Assembly: GCA_016936695.1 (NCBI GenBank)
Contig: JAFGXK010000300.1
Location: 1 to 13,535, forward strand
DNA: 13,535 bases
Source: Bacteroidales bacterium
GTDB lineage: Bacteria; Bacteroidota; Bacteroidia; Bacteroidales; VadinHA17
Direction of reading: 5' to 3'
The position numbers and the translations under genes are program-made. Shown in pieces: positions 7,589-13,535 of this stretch. Within the stretch, counting starts at the first letter, position 1; each line of letters starts with the position of its first letter. A model generated the notes under the pieces. The model ran no database searches, had not been told where the DNA came from, and was given only the letters and a program-made list of their open reading frames with translations.

Positions 7589-8389
7589 ATGCAAAATGAA
7601 AAGTTAATATTCCAGGTCGACGCTTTCACCACCGAACCTTTCAAAGGAAATCCGGCAGGAGTATGTTTTCCGGGAAAAGAAATGCCCCTGGAATGGATGC
7701 AGAACATCGCCGCCGAGATGAACCTGTCGGAGACTTCCTTTATCTGGAAGGAAAGCGATATCTGGAATATCCGCTACTATTCCCCCTTATCTGAAATACC
7801 ACTATGCGGACACGCAACTCTTTCCTCTGCACACATCATGTTCAGCACAGGAATGGCCGGAAAAAATGAAACCATCATTTTTTCATCATTAGCGGGCATG
7901 CTTGAGGTCCGGCTGGCGGATGAATGGATCACAATGAATTTTCCTTCCTACGGGCTTGTTCAGGCTGACATACCTGAAGATCTAAGCAGGTACATTGGAA
8001 TCACACCAAAGGAATTCCACAGGACAGCCCACGGCTGGACCTTTGTGCTACTCGAAAGCGAAGAGGAAGTCGGGAATCTTAATCCCGACTTTGCTTCTCT
8101 TAAGCACTCCCCCTACGGTGATCTAATTGTAACCGCACCTTCATCCGATCCGCGGTTCGACTTCTGTGTAAGGTGCTTTGCCCCTGCCCTCGGGATTAAC
8201 GAAGATCCGGTTACAGGTTCTGCCCATTGCGCCCTTGTGCCGTTCTGGAATAACAAGACCGGGAAAAAGGAGTTCACTTCGCACCAGGTGTCAGCCAGGG
8301 GTGGTATATTAAAGGTATCCCTTAACGGCGACAGGGTTGAGATAGCAGGACAGGCAGTAACAATATTAAAAGGCGAACTGGCTGTTTAA
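7589..8389 (+). CDS. PhzF-family isomerase/epimerase
   Basis: A 266-residue cytoplasmic enzyme with the two-lobed PhzF (diaminopimelate-epimerase-like) fold. Family signatures are all present: FQVDAFTTEPFKGNPAGVCF at 8-27; the NLSETSF motif with Glu48, equivalent to the catalytic glutamate (Glu45) of PhzF; IPLCGHATLSSAH at 70-82; and DPVTGSAHCAL at 206-216 in the second lobe. PhzF of phenazine synthesis isomerises a dihydroanthranilate, but most family members have no known substrate, and no phenazine genes are present here. The length is close to the usual 260-300 residues. It is first in a plus-strand set with a RidA-family protein (43-base gap) and a PLP enzyme, which suggests amino-acid rather than phenazine metabolism. 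Start ATG at 7589 is supported by the near-universal position of the first motif. Confidence 0.93.
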   Translation: MQNEKLIFQVDAFTTEPFKGNPAGVCFPGKEMPLEWMQNIAAEMNLSETSFIWKESDIWNIRYYSPLSEIPLCGHATLSSAHIMFSTGMAGKNETIIFSSLAGMLEVRLADEWITMNFPSYGLVQADIPEDLSRYIGITPKEFHRTAHGWTFVLLESEEEVGNLNPDFASLKHSPYGDLIVTAPSSDPRFDFCVRCFAPALGINEDPVTGSAHCALVPFWNNKTGKKEFTSHQVSARGGILKVSLNGDRVEIAGQAVTILKGELAV

Positions 8390-8432
8390 AAACGAATACA
8401 TTAAAAAATTAAAACCACATAATTTAATCATC

Positions 8433-8900
8433 ATGGAAAAAGATCCCGAAACAATGATCACTGAACTGGGGCTCGAACTGCCTCCTGCTCCAAAACCGAT
8501 GGGTGTATATAAACCGGTACTGATAGCAGGCAATTACCTTTATGTCTCCGGCACCGGTCCCTTCAGATCAGATGGCTCATTAATAAAGGGAAAGGTTGGA
8601 GCTGAACTGACCCTTGAGGAAGGAAAATTTGCCGCACGACAGGTCGGGCTTGCGATGCTTTCAATAATAAAGGCCAATATCGGCGATCTTAACAGGATCC
8701 TCAGGATAGTGAAAACTCTGGGAATGGTCAACAGTACTGCTGAATTCGAACAGCACCCTGCTGTGATAAACGGGTTCAGCGAACTCATGGCTGAAGTGTT
8801 TGGTCCCGATAACGGAATTGGTGTCAGAAGCGCTGTAGGTATGTTTCTTCCATCAGGAATAGCAGTGGAGATAGAAGCAATGTTCGAGTTAAAACAATGA
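8433..8900 (+). CDS. RidA/YjgF-family protein, probable enamine/imine deaminase
   Basis: This 155-residue protein belongs to the trimeric RidA (YjgF/YER057c/UK114) family and is longer than E. coli RidA (128 residues) by an N-terminal extension and an insertion, like the YjgF variants of about 150 residues. Visible features are YVSGTGPFRSDGSL near 37-50, a central helix LEEGKFAARQVGLAML, and the C-terminal GVRSAVGMFLPSGIAVEIEAMF. Arg132 aligns with the catalytic Arg105 of RidA and Glu146 with Glu120, so deaminase activity on enamine/imine intermediates such as 2-aminoacrylate is plausible. It is placed 10 bases before a D-serine dehydratase-like gene, which would release exactly that type of intermediate. 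The alignment is by eye. Confidence 0.92.
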   Translation: MEKDPETMITELGLELPPAPKPMGVYKPVLIAGNYLYVSGTGPFRSDGSLIKGKVGAELTLEEGKFAARQVGLAMLSIIKANIGDLNRILRIVKTLGMVNSTAEFEQHPAVINGFSELMAEVFGPDNGIGVRSAVGMFLPSGIAVEIEAMFELKQ

Positions 8901-8910
8901 ATTAATTACG

Positions 8911-10011
8911 ATGGAATGTGACTTGCCCTCCGGGTGGTATTCACTATCCGATCCTGATTCAGTTCCCTCACCGGCTCTCCTCATCTATCACGGCCGCATC
9001 CGTGAAAATATTGCTGAGATGGTCCGTACAGCCGGCAGCACCGCCATGCTCAGGCCCCATGTCAAAACCCACAAGATGCCGGAAATAGTCAGACTTCTGA
9101 TTAACATCGGGATCGAGAAATATAAGTGCGCCACGATTGCTGAAGCCGAGATGACTGCCGCCGCCGGGGCGGCTGACATTCTCCTTGCAGTCCAGCCAGT
9201 CGGACCAAACATTGACCGGTTCTTTGAACTGAAAAGAAGATTTCCTTTTTCCCGATTTTCCTGTATCGCTGATTGCGGGCAGGTGATAAGGGAACTGTCG
9301 GTACGCTCTGTAAATTCCGGAACCGAAACAGCCATATGGCTCGACCTGAATACCGGTATGAACCGGACTGGGATCACCCCGGGCAAACAGGCAGCCCACC
9401 TTTACAGGCTTATAACTGAGCTGCCCGGACTCATAGCGGAAGGTCTGCATGCTTACGATGGCCATATTCACGAACATGACCTTTCAGTCAGAAAGCAGAA
9501 ATGCGAGGAAGCCTGGTCCGGAGTAACATTTATGATAGACGAAATCAGCCGCTTTCTTCCCGGGAAAGTGAGGGTTGTGGCGGGCGGCTCTCCCACTTTC
9601 CCCATACATGCGGCCAGGGAAGGGGTTGAAACCAGTCCCGGGACCGTCATTCTGTGGGATTATGGTTACGGATCCGGTTTCGCCGACATGAATTATCAAT
9701 GCGCTGCTGTTTTGCTATCGCGAATAATCAGCAAGCCCGCAGACGATCTCATTTGCATCGATCTTGGTCATAAGGCAGTGGCCTCGGAGATGCCTCACCC
9801 GCGGGTAAAGCTTTGCGGATTTGAAAACTATGAATTCATGGCCCACAATGAGGAGCACCTGGTTATCAGGCTTCCTAAAGCCCGGAATATGAAGGTCGGT
9901 GATGTTATTTACTGCATCCCGTGGCATATTTGTCCGACCGTCGACCGTCACGACACAGCCTGGGTTATCGAAGACGGCCGGGTAACAGGGCAGTGGAGCA
10001 TAGAAGCATGA
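8911..10011 (+). CDS. Fold-III PLP enzyme, D-serine dehydratase / D-threonine aldolase-like (DSD1 family)
   Basis: A 366-residue protein with an alanine-racemase-type TIM barrel followed by a beta-rich C-terminal domain. The motif LRPHVKTHKMPEI (47-59) carries the PLP-binding lysine, Lys52. DLNTGMNRTGI (145-155) and GGSPTF (225-230) are further barrel motifs that hold the cofactor. The C-terminal domain has WHICPTV with His339 and Cys341. A His-x-Cys zinc site is described for eukaryotic-type D-serine dehydratase, while D-threonine aldolase is described with His and Asp, so dehydratase-like chemistry (D-serine to pyruvate and ammonia through aminoacrylate) is favoured; substrate is not proven. 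It is the last gene of the plus-strand trio, 10 bases after the RidA-family gene. The stop is followed directly by the octamer repeat spacer, with no hairpin terminator seen. Confidence 0.9.
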   Translation: MECDLPSGWYSLSDPDSVPSPALLIYHGRIRENIAEMVRTAGSTAMLRPHVKTHKMPEIVRLLINIGIEKYKCATIAEAEMTAAAGAADILLAVQPVGPNIDRFFELKRRFPFSRFSCIADCGQVIRELSVRSVNSGTETAIWLDLNTGMNRTGITPGKQAAHLYRLITELPGLIAEGLHAYDGHIHEHDLSVRKQKCEEAWSGVTFMIDEISRFLPGKVRVVAGGSPTFPIHAAREGVETSPGTVILWDYGYGSGFADMNYQCAAVLLSRIISKPADDLICIDLGHKAVASEMPHPRVKLCGFENYEFMAHNEEHLVIRLPKARNMKVGDVIYCIPWHICPTVDRHDTAWVIEDGRVTGQWSIEA

Positions 10012-10033
10012 AAGCGTAAGATAAGCATATGAA

Positions 10034-10098
10034 GGTGTAACGGCGTAAAGGCGTAAAGGCGAGACCGCAAGACCGCACGACCGCAAGACCGCAAGACC
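10034..10098. repeat. Two abutting 8-bp tandem repeats between convergent genes
   Basis: The spacer holds GGTGTAAC, GGCGTAAA, GGCGTAAA and a partial GGCG (10034-10061), then GACCGCAA, GACCGCAC, GACCGCAA, GACCGCAA and a partial GACC (10063-10098). Both arrays have the same 8-bp period and lie end to end. The second array runs directly up to the stop codon of the minus-strand secreted protein gene. A degenerate unit (GCGTAAGA, near 10014) precedes the first array. These look like simple-sequence expansion in a convergent spacer; no terminator hairpin is visible in it. Confidence 0.85.
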
Positions 10099-11328
10099 TT
10101 ACCTGTACAGATAAACAAACCCCCTGTACTCCTTGCTGTCGTATTTCACGTCATCCCAGCCGAGGGCTTTAATAATATAGTAATAAACTCCGGGGCTCGC
10201 CTTTGCTGAGGTGTTTCCAACGTTGCCGTCCCATCCGTCCCATTCCTTAAGAATCGGTCCCTCCCCCTTGAAATCGTAAACTTTGGTGCCGTTCCGGCTG
10301 AAGACAACAACACTCACGGACCTCAGCGATCGCTTGTCTATCATGAATTTGTCGTTAAGACCGTCTTCATTCGGAGTGAATACATTTGGTATTGCCAGCG
10401 CCGAGGGTTCCACAACAATGTCGTCGATCCTCAGCGAATCGACACAATGAAGCTGGCTCTCAACAGTTAGCTTCACCGAATACTCGCCCGGTATGTAATA
10501 GGTATGAGGGCCGGGATCCTTCTCAGTCGACACTGAATCATCACCGAATTCCCAGAAATAAGTGGCAGCCCTTACAGACTTGTCGGTGAAGGTCACTTCG
10601 AGCGGGGCCTCACCGTCGTCAGGACTGACTGTAAAATCGGCCTTTACATGGATCGACTCGTAGAAAAAAGACGCTTCGGTGGTGCATCCGAGGCTGTTCA
10701 CTGTCAGCCTGTAAGTCACATCATCAAGAGGCGGGATGAAAGTAATGGGATTCAGTTCAATCGAGGGATAAGGTATCACAGATTCAGGGTCGGATGACCA
10801 GGTGAATGTAAGCTCGTTTTTCAGTCCCTGGATATTCCCGTTTGCAGGGTCTCTGTAATTAAATCTTCTTATCACCGACGATGTGTCGCCCTTGAGTGCC
10901 ACATAGTCACAGGTATTGTTTGCAAGTTCTGCCGAAGCTCCCGGCGGACTGTCGTAAAATATCCAGGCAGTAAGAGATGTGCTGTAGCCCAGGCTGTTGC
11001 TTATGTTAACACGGTATCCGCCCTCTCCGAGTCCGGTGACTGTTGAGCTCATTACTCCTGTCTCCGAACTGACAGTTACCGTAAAGCCCCTGGTTGCATC
11101 GCTCCATCTGAACCACGAGAAAGTGAAGGGGCCCGTGCCGCCCGGACTTACCGCGTTCAGGGATGCAGATGTGGTCCCCTGTGAATTGCAGTAAAAGAAA
11201 ATGGGATCTTTAACGGCAGGAGCTGAAGGATAGTTAGTGTACCTCACCGAATTCATCCCCGGCGCCGTAAGCTGGCCCATGGCAACCGGAGATAACATTA
11301 TTGCTGCAATCAATAAGCGGATTCGCAC
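10099..11328 (-). CDS. Secreted PKD-domain protein with gliding-type (type B) T9SS C-terminal domain
   Basis: This 409-residue exported protein starts at GTG (11326-11328); an in-frame TGA lies 30 bases upstream and no ATG gives a complete signal peptide, so GTG is the best start. Signal peptide MRIRLLIAAIMLSPVAMG ends before QLTAPG. Residues 45-125 look like an Ig/SprB-type repeat (GPFTFSW, then GLGEGGYRVNISNSLGYS). Residues 130-225 form a second Ig-like stretch. A PKD domain spans about 229-307 (FWEFGDDS, then HTYYIPGEYSVKLTV). The C-terminus, about 312-409, is a CHU_C/type B domain (AIPNVFTPNEDGLNDKFMID, FSRNGTKVYDF, WDGWDGN, GVYYYIIKA), the signal that sends proteins through the type IX secretion system to the cell surface. 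Its role is unknown; adhesion or binding is typical of such proteins. It stands alone, convergent with the PLP enzyme gene. Confidence 0.92.
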   Translation of the reverse strand: MRIRLLIAAIMLSPVAMGQLTAPGMNSVRYTNYPSAPAVKDPIFFYCNSQGTTSASLNAVSPGGTGPFTFSWFRWSDATRGFTVTVSSETGVMSSTVTGLGEGGYRVNISNSLGYSTSLTAWIFYDSPPGASAELANNTCDYVALKGDTSSVIRRFNYRDPANGNIQGLKNELTFTWSSDPESVIPYPSIELNPITFIPPLDDVTYRLTVNSLGCTTEASFFYESIHVKADFTVSPDDGEAPLEVTFTDKSVRAATYFWEFGDDSVSTEKDPGPHTYYIPGEYSVKLTVESQLHCVDSLRIDDIVVEPSALAIPNVFTPNEDGLNDKFMIDKRSLRSVSVVVFSRNGTKVYDFKGEGPILKEWDGWDGNVGNTSAKASPGVYYYIIKALGWDDVKYDSKEYRGFVYLYR

Positions 11329-11360
11329 TCTCTGTCTTTTCTTTTGGAGTCTTGATCAGA

Positions 11361-11388
11361 AACCTGAAAAAACCTGACAAAACCCCTG
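11361..11388. repeat. 10-bp-spaced AACCTGA-like direct repeats in the divergent spacer
   Basis: AACCTGAAAA (11361), AACCTGACAA (11371) and AACCCCTGAT (11381) follow each other at exactly one helical turn. They lie in the 5' leader region of the GTG-start secreted protein gene. They could be a binding site for a regulator that contacts one face of the DNA, or simple sequence duplication; there is no further support. Confidence 0.4.
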
Positions 11389-11402
11389 ATTCAACCTAAT
11401 AA

Positions 11403-11429
11403 CGTTATAGCGGAATCTTTGTTATAACG
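11403..11429. repeat. Inverted repeat CGTTATA-N13-TATAACG in the divergent spacer
   Basis: Perfect 7-base arms (11403-11409 and 11423-11429) are separated by 13 bases, so the arm centres are 20 bp apart, about two helical turns. It sits midway between the secreted-protein gene and the helicase gene. The arrangement suits a dimeric DNA-binding protein, but the partner is unknown. Confidence 0.45.
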
Positions 11430-11448
11430 CGTTACAAGTATAAAGATA

Positions 11449-11482
11449 ATGTTGATAAGTTTGGAAACCAAGTTATCAACAT
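11449..11482. promoter_or_regulatory. 34-bp interrupted inverted repeat upstream of the helicase gene
   Basis: ATGTTGATAA (11449-11458) is mirrored perfectly by TTATCAACAT (11473-11482). The centre contains a second, smaller palindrome TTGG-AAA-CCAA (11461-11471), so the whole element could fold as a hairpin with one small internal loop. The outer arms contain TTATCAACA, one base away from the DnaA box TTATCCACA, in opposite orientations. The left arm overlaps a TAAGTTTG box at 11456-11463. It lacks a T run, so it is not a normal terminator; an operator or DnaA-like site is more likely. Confidence 0.55.
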
Positions 11483-11507
11483 CAACCGCATCAGAAATTC
11501 TATTTAT

Positions 11508-11515
11508 TAAATTTG
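11508..11515 (+). promoter_or_regulatory. Candidate -7 promoter box for the helicase gene
   Basis: TAAATTTG matches the Bacteroidota TAnnTTTG -7 consensus and is followed by C. It lies 32 bases before the helicase ATG, giving a leader of about 25 bases. No TTG -33 box is evident at the right distance. A second match, TAAGTTTG, lies upstream at 11456-11463 inside the large inverted repeat and could be an alternative start. Confidence 0.5.
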
Positions 11516-11547
11516 CGCAACCCGTTAAGCTGTAATCAAACCGGTTA

Positions 11548-13535
11548 ATGACAGATAAGTACCTCGAGGAACTAAATGAAGCTCAGAGGCTTGCAGTAAT
11601 CAATACTGAAGGTCCGGCCCTTGTAATCGCCGGAGCTGGCTCAGGTAAAACCAGGGTTCTCACCTACCGGATAGTCCATCTTCTTCGCCAGCAGGTACCG
11701 GCATGGAGGATACTTGCACTTACATTTACAAACAAGGCTGCCGGCGAAATGAGAGAAAGGATCTCGGCACTTGTCGATCCTGAAGTGGCAAGGTTCATAT
11801 GGATGGGAACCTTCCACTCCATTTTCGCCAGGATACTCAGGGCCGAAGGCACTCGCCTGGGGTACAAATCGAATTTCACGATTTACGATTCTTCCGACTC
11901 GAAAAGCCTTATCAGGTCTATCATCAGGGAAATGAGCCTTGACGACAGCGTATATAAACCCGGTGCGATAGCATCCAGGATATCTGCATCAAAAAACAAT
12001 CTTGTCACTGCAAGCATTTATGCCTCCAATGCCGGTCTTCAGGAATATGACAAAGCCGTCAGGATGCCTCTTATGTATGAGATATATAAGTCCTACGCCG
12101 CCAGATGCTTCAGGGCAAATGCAATGGATTTTGACGACCTTTTGCTGAATACAAACATCCTTTTCAGGGATTTCCCCGATGTTCTTGCCTCTTTTCAGGA
12201 AAAATTCCATTACATACTCGTCGACGAATACCAGGATACAAATTATTCGCAGTATCTGATTGTAAAGAAACTGGCTGCCGCCCGCAGGAACATTTGCGTG
12301 GTTGGCGACGATGCCCAGAGCATCTACTCCTTCAGGGGGGCAAGGATAGAGAATATTCTTGAATTCAGGAACGACTACCCCGAATACAAGCTGTTCAAAC
12401 TCGAACAAAACTACAGGTCTACACAGACCATTGTAAATGCGGCCAACACTGTAATTGCGAATAACGAGGGGCAGATCCGGAAAAACGTTTACTCCAGAAA
12501 CGAAGCGGGCGACAACATCCAGGTGATGCAGGCCCTGACAGATACTGAAGAAGGGTTCAACATTGCTTCGGACATTTTTGATAAGAAATACTCGCGCCAG
12601 CTTAACTGGTCCGATTTTGCCATCCTCTACCGCACCAACGCACAGTCGAGGATATTTGAAGAGACTCTCAGGAAGAAAAACATACCATATAAAATATACG
12701 GAGGCCTTTCTTTTTATGAGAGAAAAGAGATCAAGGACATACTTGCCTACTTCAGGATGGTGATAAACCCCGAAGATGAGGAAGCTCTGAAAAGGACCAT
12801 CAACTACCCGAAAAGAGGGATCGGCGACACCACTGTAACCAGGATATTCGAACTGGCTGCCGAAACCGGCACATCAGCGTGGCAGGTTATTACCGGAAAC
12901 ACCGGAGGTTTGTCCCCTTTCAACCATGGCACTGCTGCAAAAATCCTTTCTTACACCGACCTCATAAATTCATTCCGGAGGGATTCCGCCGAAACCGAAG
13001 CTTTTATAAAGGCAAGGGAGATAGCCATGGGTTCGGGTATAATAAGGGAGCTCAGGGAAGGAAAATCGCCCGAGGAAGTAAGCCGGTATGAGAACCTTGA
13101 GGAACTGCTAAACGGTATCAAGATATTTACGGAATCGGCCGAAACAAATGGGGAACCGGCATCCCTTGAGGCCTATATGGCTACGGTGTCGCTGCTTACC
13201 GATCAGGACAATGAAAAATCAGAGGACCGCGACAAGGTAACCCTGATGACAATGCATTCAGCGAAGGGACTGGAGTTCAAGCACGTTTACATTGTCGGAA
13301 TGGAGGACACACTTTTCCCCTCTCCCCTGTCGGTAGGAAATCCGAAGGAGCTGGAGGAAGAAAGGCGGCTATTCTATGTTGCACTGACACGTGCCGGGAA
13401 AATGGCGACACTGAGCTATGCCCTCAACAGGTACAAGTGGGGTAACCTGGAAAGAAGCGGTCCCAGCAGGTTTATTCTTGAGATGGACAAAAAATTCCTC
13501 GATTATCCTCAGACCGGAGGCAAGCCGTTCTCCCA
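11548..13535 (+). CDS. uvrD: UvrD/PcrA-family superfamily 1 DNA helicase (cut by right edge)
   Basis: The frame opens at ATG 11548 and continues to the window edge, 662 codons without a stop. It contains the ordered SF1A helicase motifs: Q motif LNEAQRLAV (9-17), Walker A AGAGSGKT (28-35), motif Ia LALTFTNKAAGEMRER, Walker B VDEYQDTN (225-232), motif III VVGDDAQSIYSFRGA (251-265), motif IV QNYRST (287-292), motif V VTLMTMHSAKGLEF (564-577) and motif VI EERRLFYVALTRA (604-616). These define a 3'-5' ATP-driven DNA helicase used in nucleotide excision and mismatch repair and in removing proteins from DNA. PcrA/UvrD proteins are usually 720-780 residues, so roughly the last 60-120 residues, beyond the motor core, are missing. 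No good Shine-Dalgarno is seen before the start. PcrA, UvrD and Rep cannot be separated with certainty without the C-terminus. Confidence 0.95.
   Translation, partial: MTDKYLEELNEAQRLAVINTEGPALVIAGAGSGKTRVLTYRIVHLLRQQVPAWRILALTFTNKAAGEMRERISALVDPEVARFIWMGTFHSIFARILRAEGTRLGYKSNFTIYDSSDSKSLIRSIIREMSLDDSVYKPGAIASRISASKNNLVTASIYASNAGLQEYDKAVRMPLMYEIYKSYAARCFRANAMDFDDLLLNTNILFRDFPDVLASFQEKFHYILVDEYQDTNYSQYLIVKKLAAARRNICVVGDDAQSIYSFRGARIENILEFRNDYPEYKLFKLEQNYRSTQTIVNAANTVIANNEGQIRKNVYSRNEAGDNIQVMQALTDTEEGFNIASDIFDKKYSRQLNWSDFAILYRTNAQSRIFEETLRKKNIPYKIYGGLSFYERKEIKDILAYFRMVINPEDEEALKRTINYPKRGIGDTTVTRIFELAAETGTSAWQVITGNTGGLSPFNHGTAAKILSYTDLINSFRRDSAETEAFIKAREIAMGSGIIRELREGKSPEEVSRYENLEELLNGIKIFTESAETNGEPASLEAYMATVSLLTDQDNEKSEDRDKVTLMTMHSAKGLEFKHVYIVGMEDTLFPSPLSVGNPKELEEERRLFYVALTRAGKMATLSYALNRYKWGNLERSGPSRFILEMDKKFLDYPQTGGKPFS

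Noticed and set aside
7589..8389. Considered as part of a phenazine biosynthesis cluster because of the PhzF family match
   Set aside because: No other phz genes are present; neighbours are amino-acid-related enzymes, and most PhzF homologues are not phenazine enzymes.
8968..9477. Minus-strand frames of 169 and 132 codons inside the PLP enzyme gene
   Set aside because: The plus-strand frame contains the PLP lysine motif and fits its operon; the opposite frames show no family features.
10034..10098. Octamer arrays considered as a CRISPR array
   Set aside because: Units are only 8 bp and directly abutting with no spacers, and there are no cas genes nearby.
11989..12408. A 139-codon minus-strand frame inside the helicase gene
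   Set aside because: It overlaps the Walker B and motif III region of the helicase, whose motifs are intact in the plus frame; it is an antisense shadow.

Overview
The window looks like a chromosomal segment from a member of the Bacteroidota, probably Bacteroidales-like. The evidence is a gliding-motility-type (type B) C-terminal domain of the kind exported by the type IX secretion system, TAnnTTTG-type promoter elements, weak or absent Shine-Dalgarno sequences, a TorF-like outer-membrane protein, and moderate GC coding sequence with very AT-rich spacers. No tRNA, rRNA, CRISPR array, insertion sequence or phage gene was seen.

Left part (1-7448, all minus strand). A five-gene block reads right to left: TetR regulator, TolC-like outer-membrane channel, lipoprotein periplasmic adaptor, 1046-residue RND permease, and a short PII-like protein. 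It closes with a clear intrinsic terminator at 801-832. This is a complete tripartite efflux pump with its own regulator and an unusual PII-like partner. A TAnnTTTG-like promoter with a small palindrome between its two boxes lies just upstream of the TetR gene and suggests autoregulation. Beyond the terminator, a repeat-containing AT-rich spacer leads into a TorF-like porin gene cut by the left edge.

Middle part (7589-10011, plus strand). Divergent from the pump operon is a compact three-gene set: a PhzF-family isomerase/epimerase, a RidA-family enamine/imine deaminase, and a fold-III PLP enzyme of the D-serine dehydratase/D-threonine aldolase family. A plausible reading is a D-amino-acid (D-serine-like) catabolic set in which RidA clears the reactive enamine released by the PLP enzyme; the PhzF substrate is unknown.

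Right part. An 87-bp spacer made largely of two kinds of 8-bp tandem repeat separates that operon from a convergent minus-strand gene (10099-11328) for a secreted PKD-domain protein with a gliding-type C-terminal domain and a GTG start. A 219-bp divergent spacer with a striking 34-bp interrupted inverted repeat and two TAnnTTTG boxes leads into a UvrD/PcrA helicase (11548 onward) truncated by the right edge. Most of the content belongs to known families. The points most worth following are the PII-like gene in a hydrophobe-type RND operon, the D-amino-acid trio, the regulatory palindromes, and the octamer repeat spacer.
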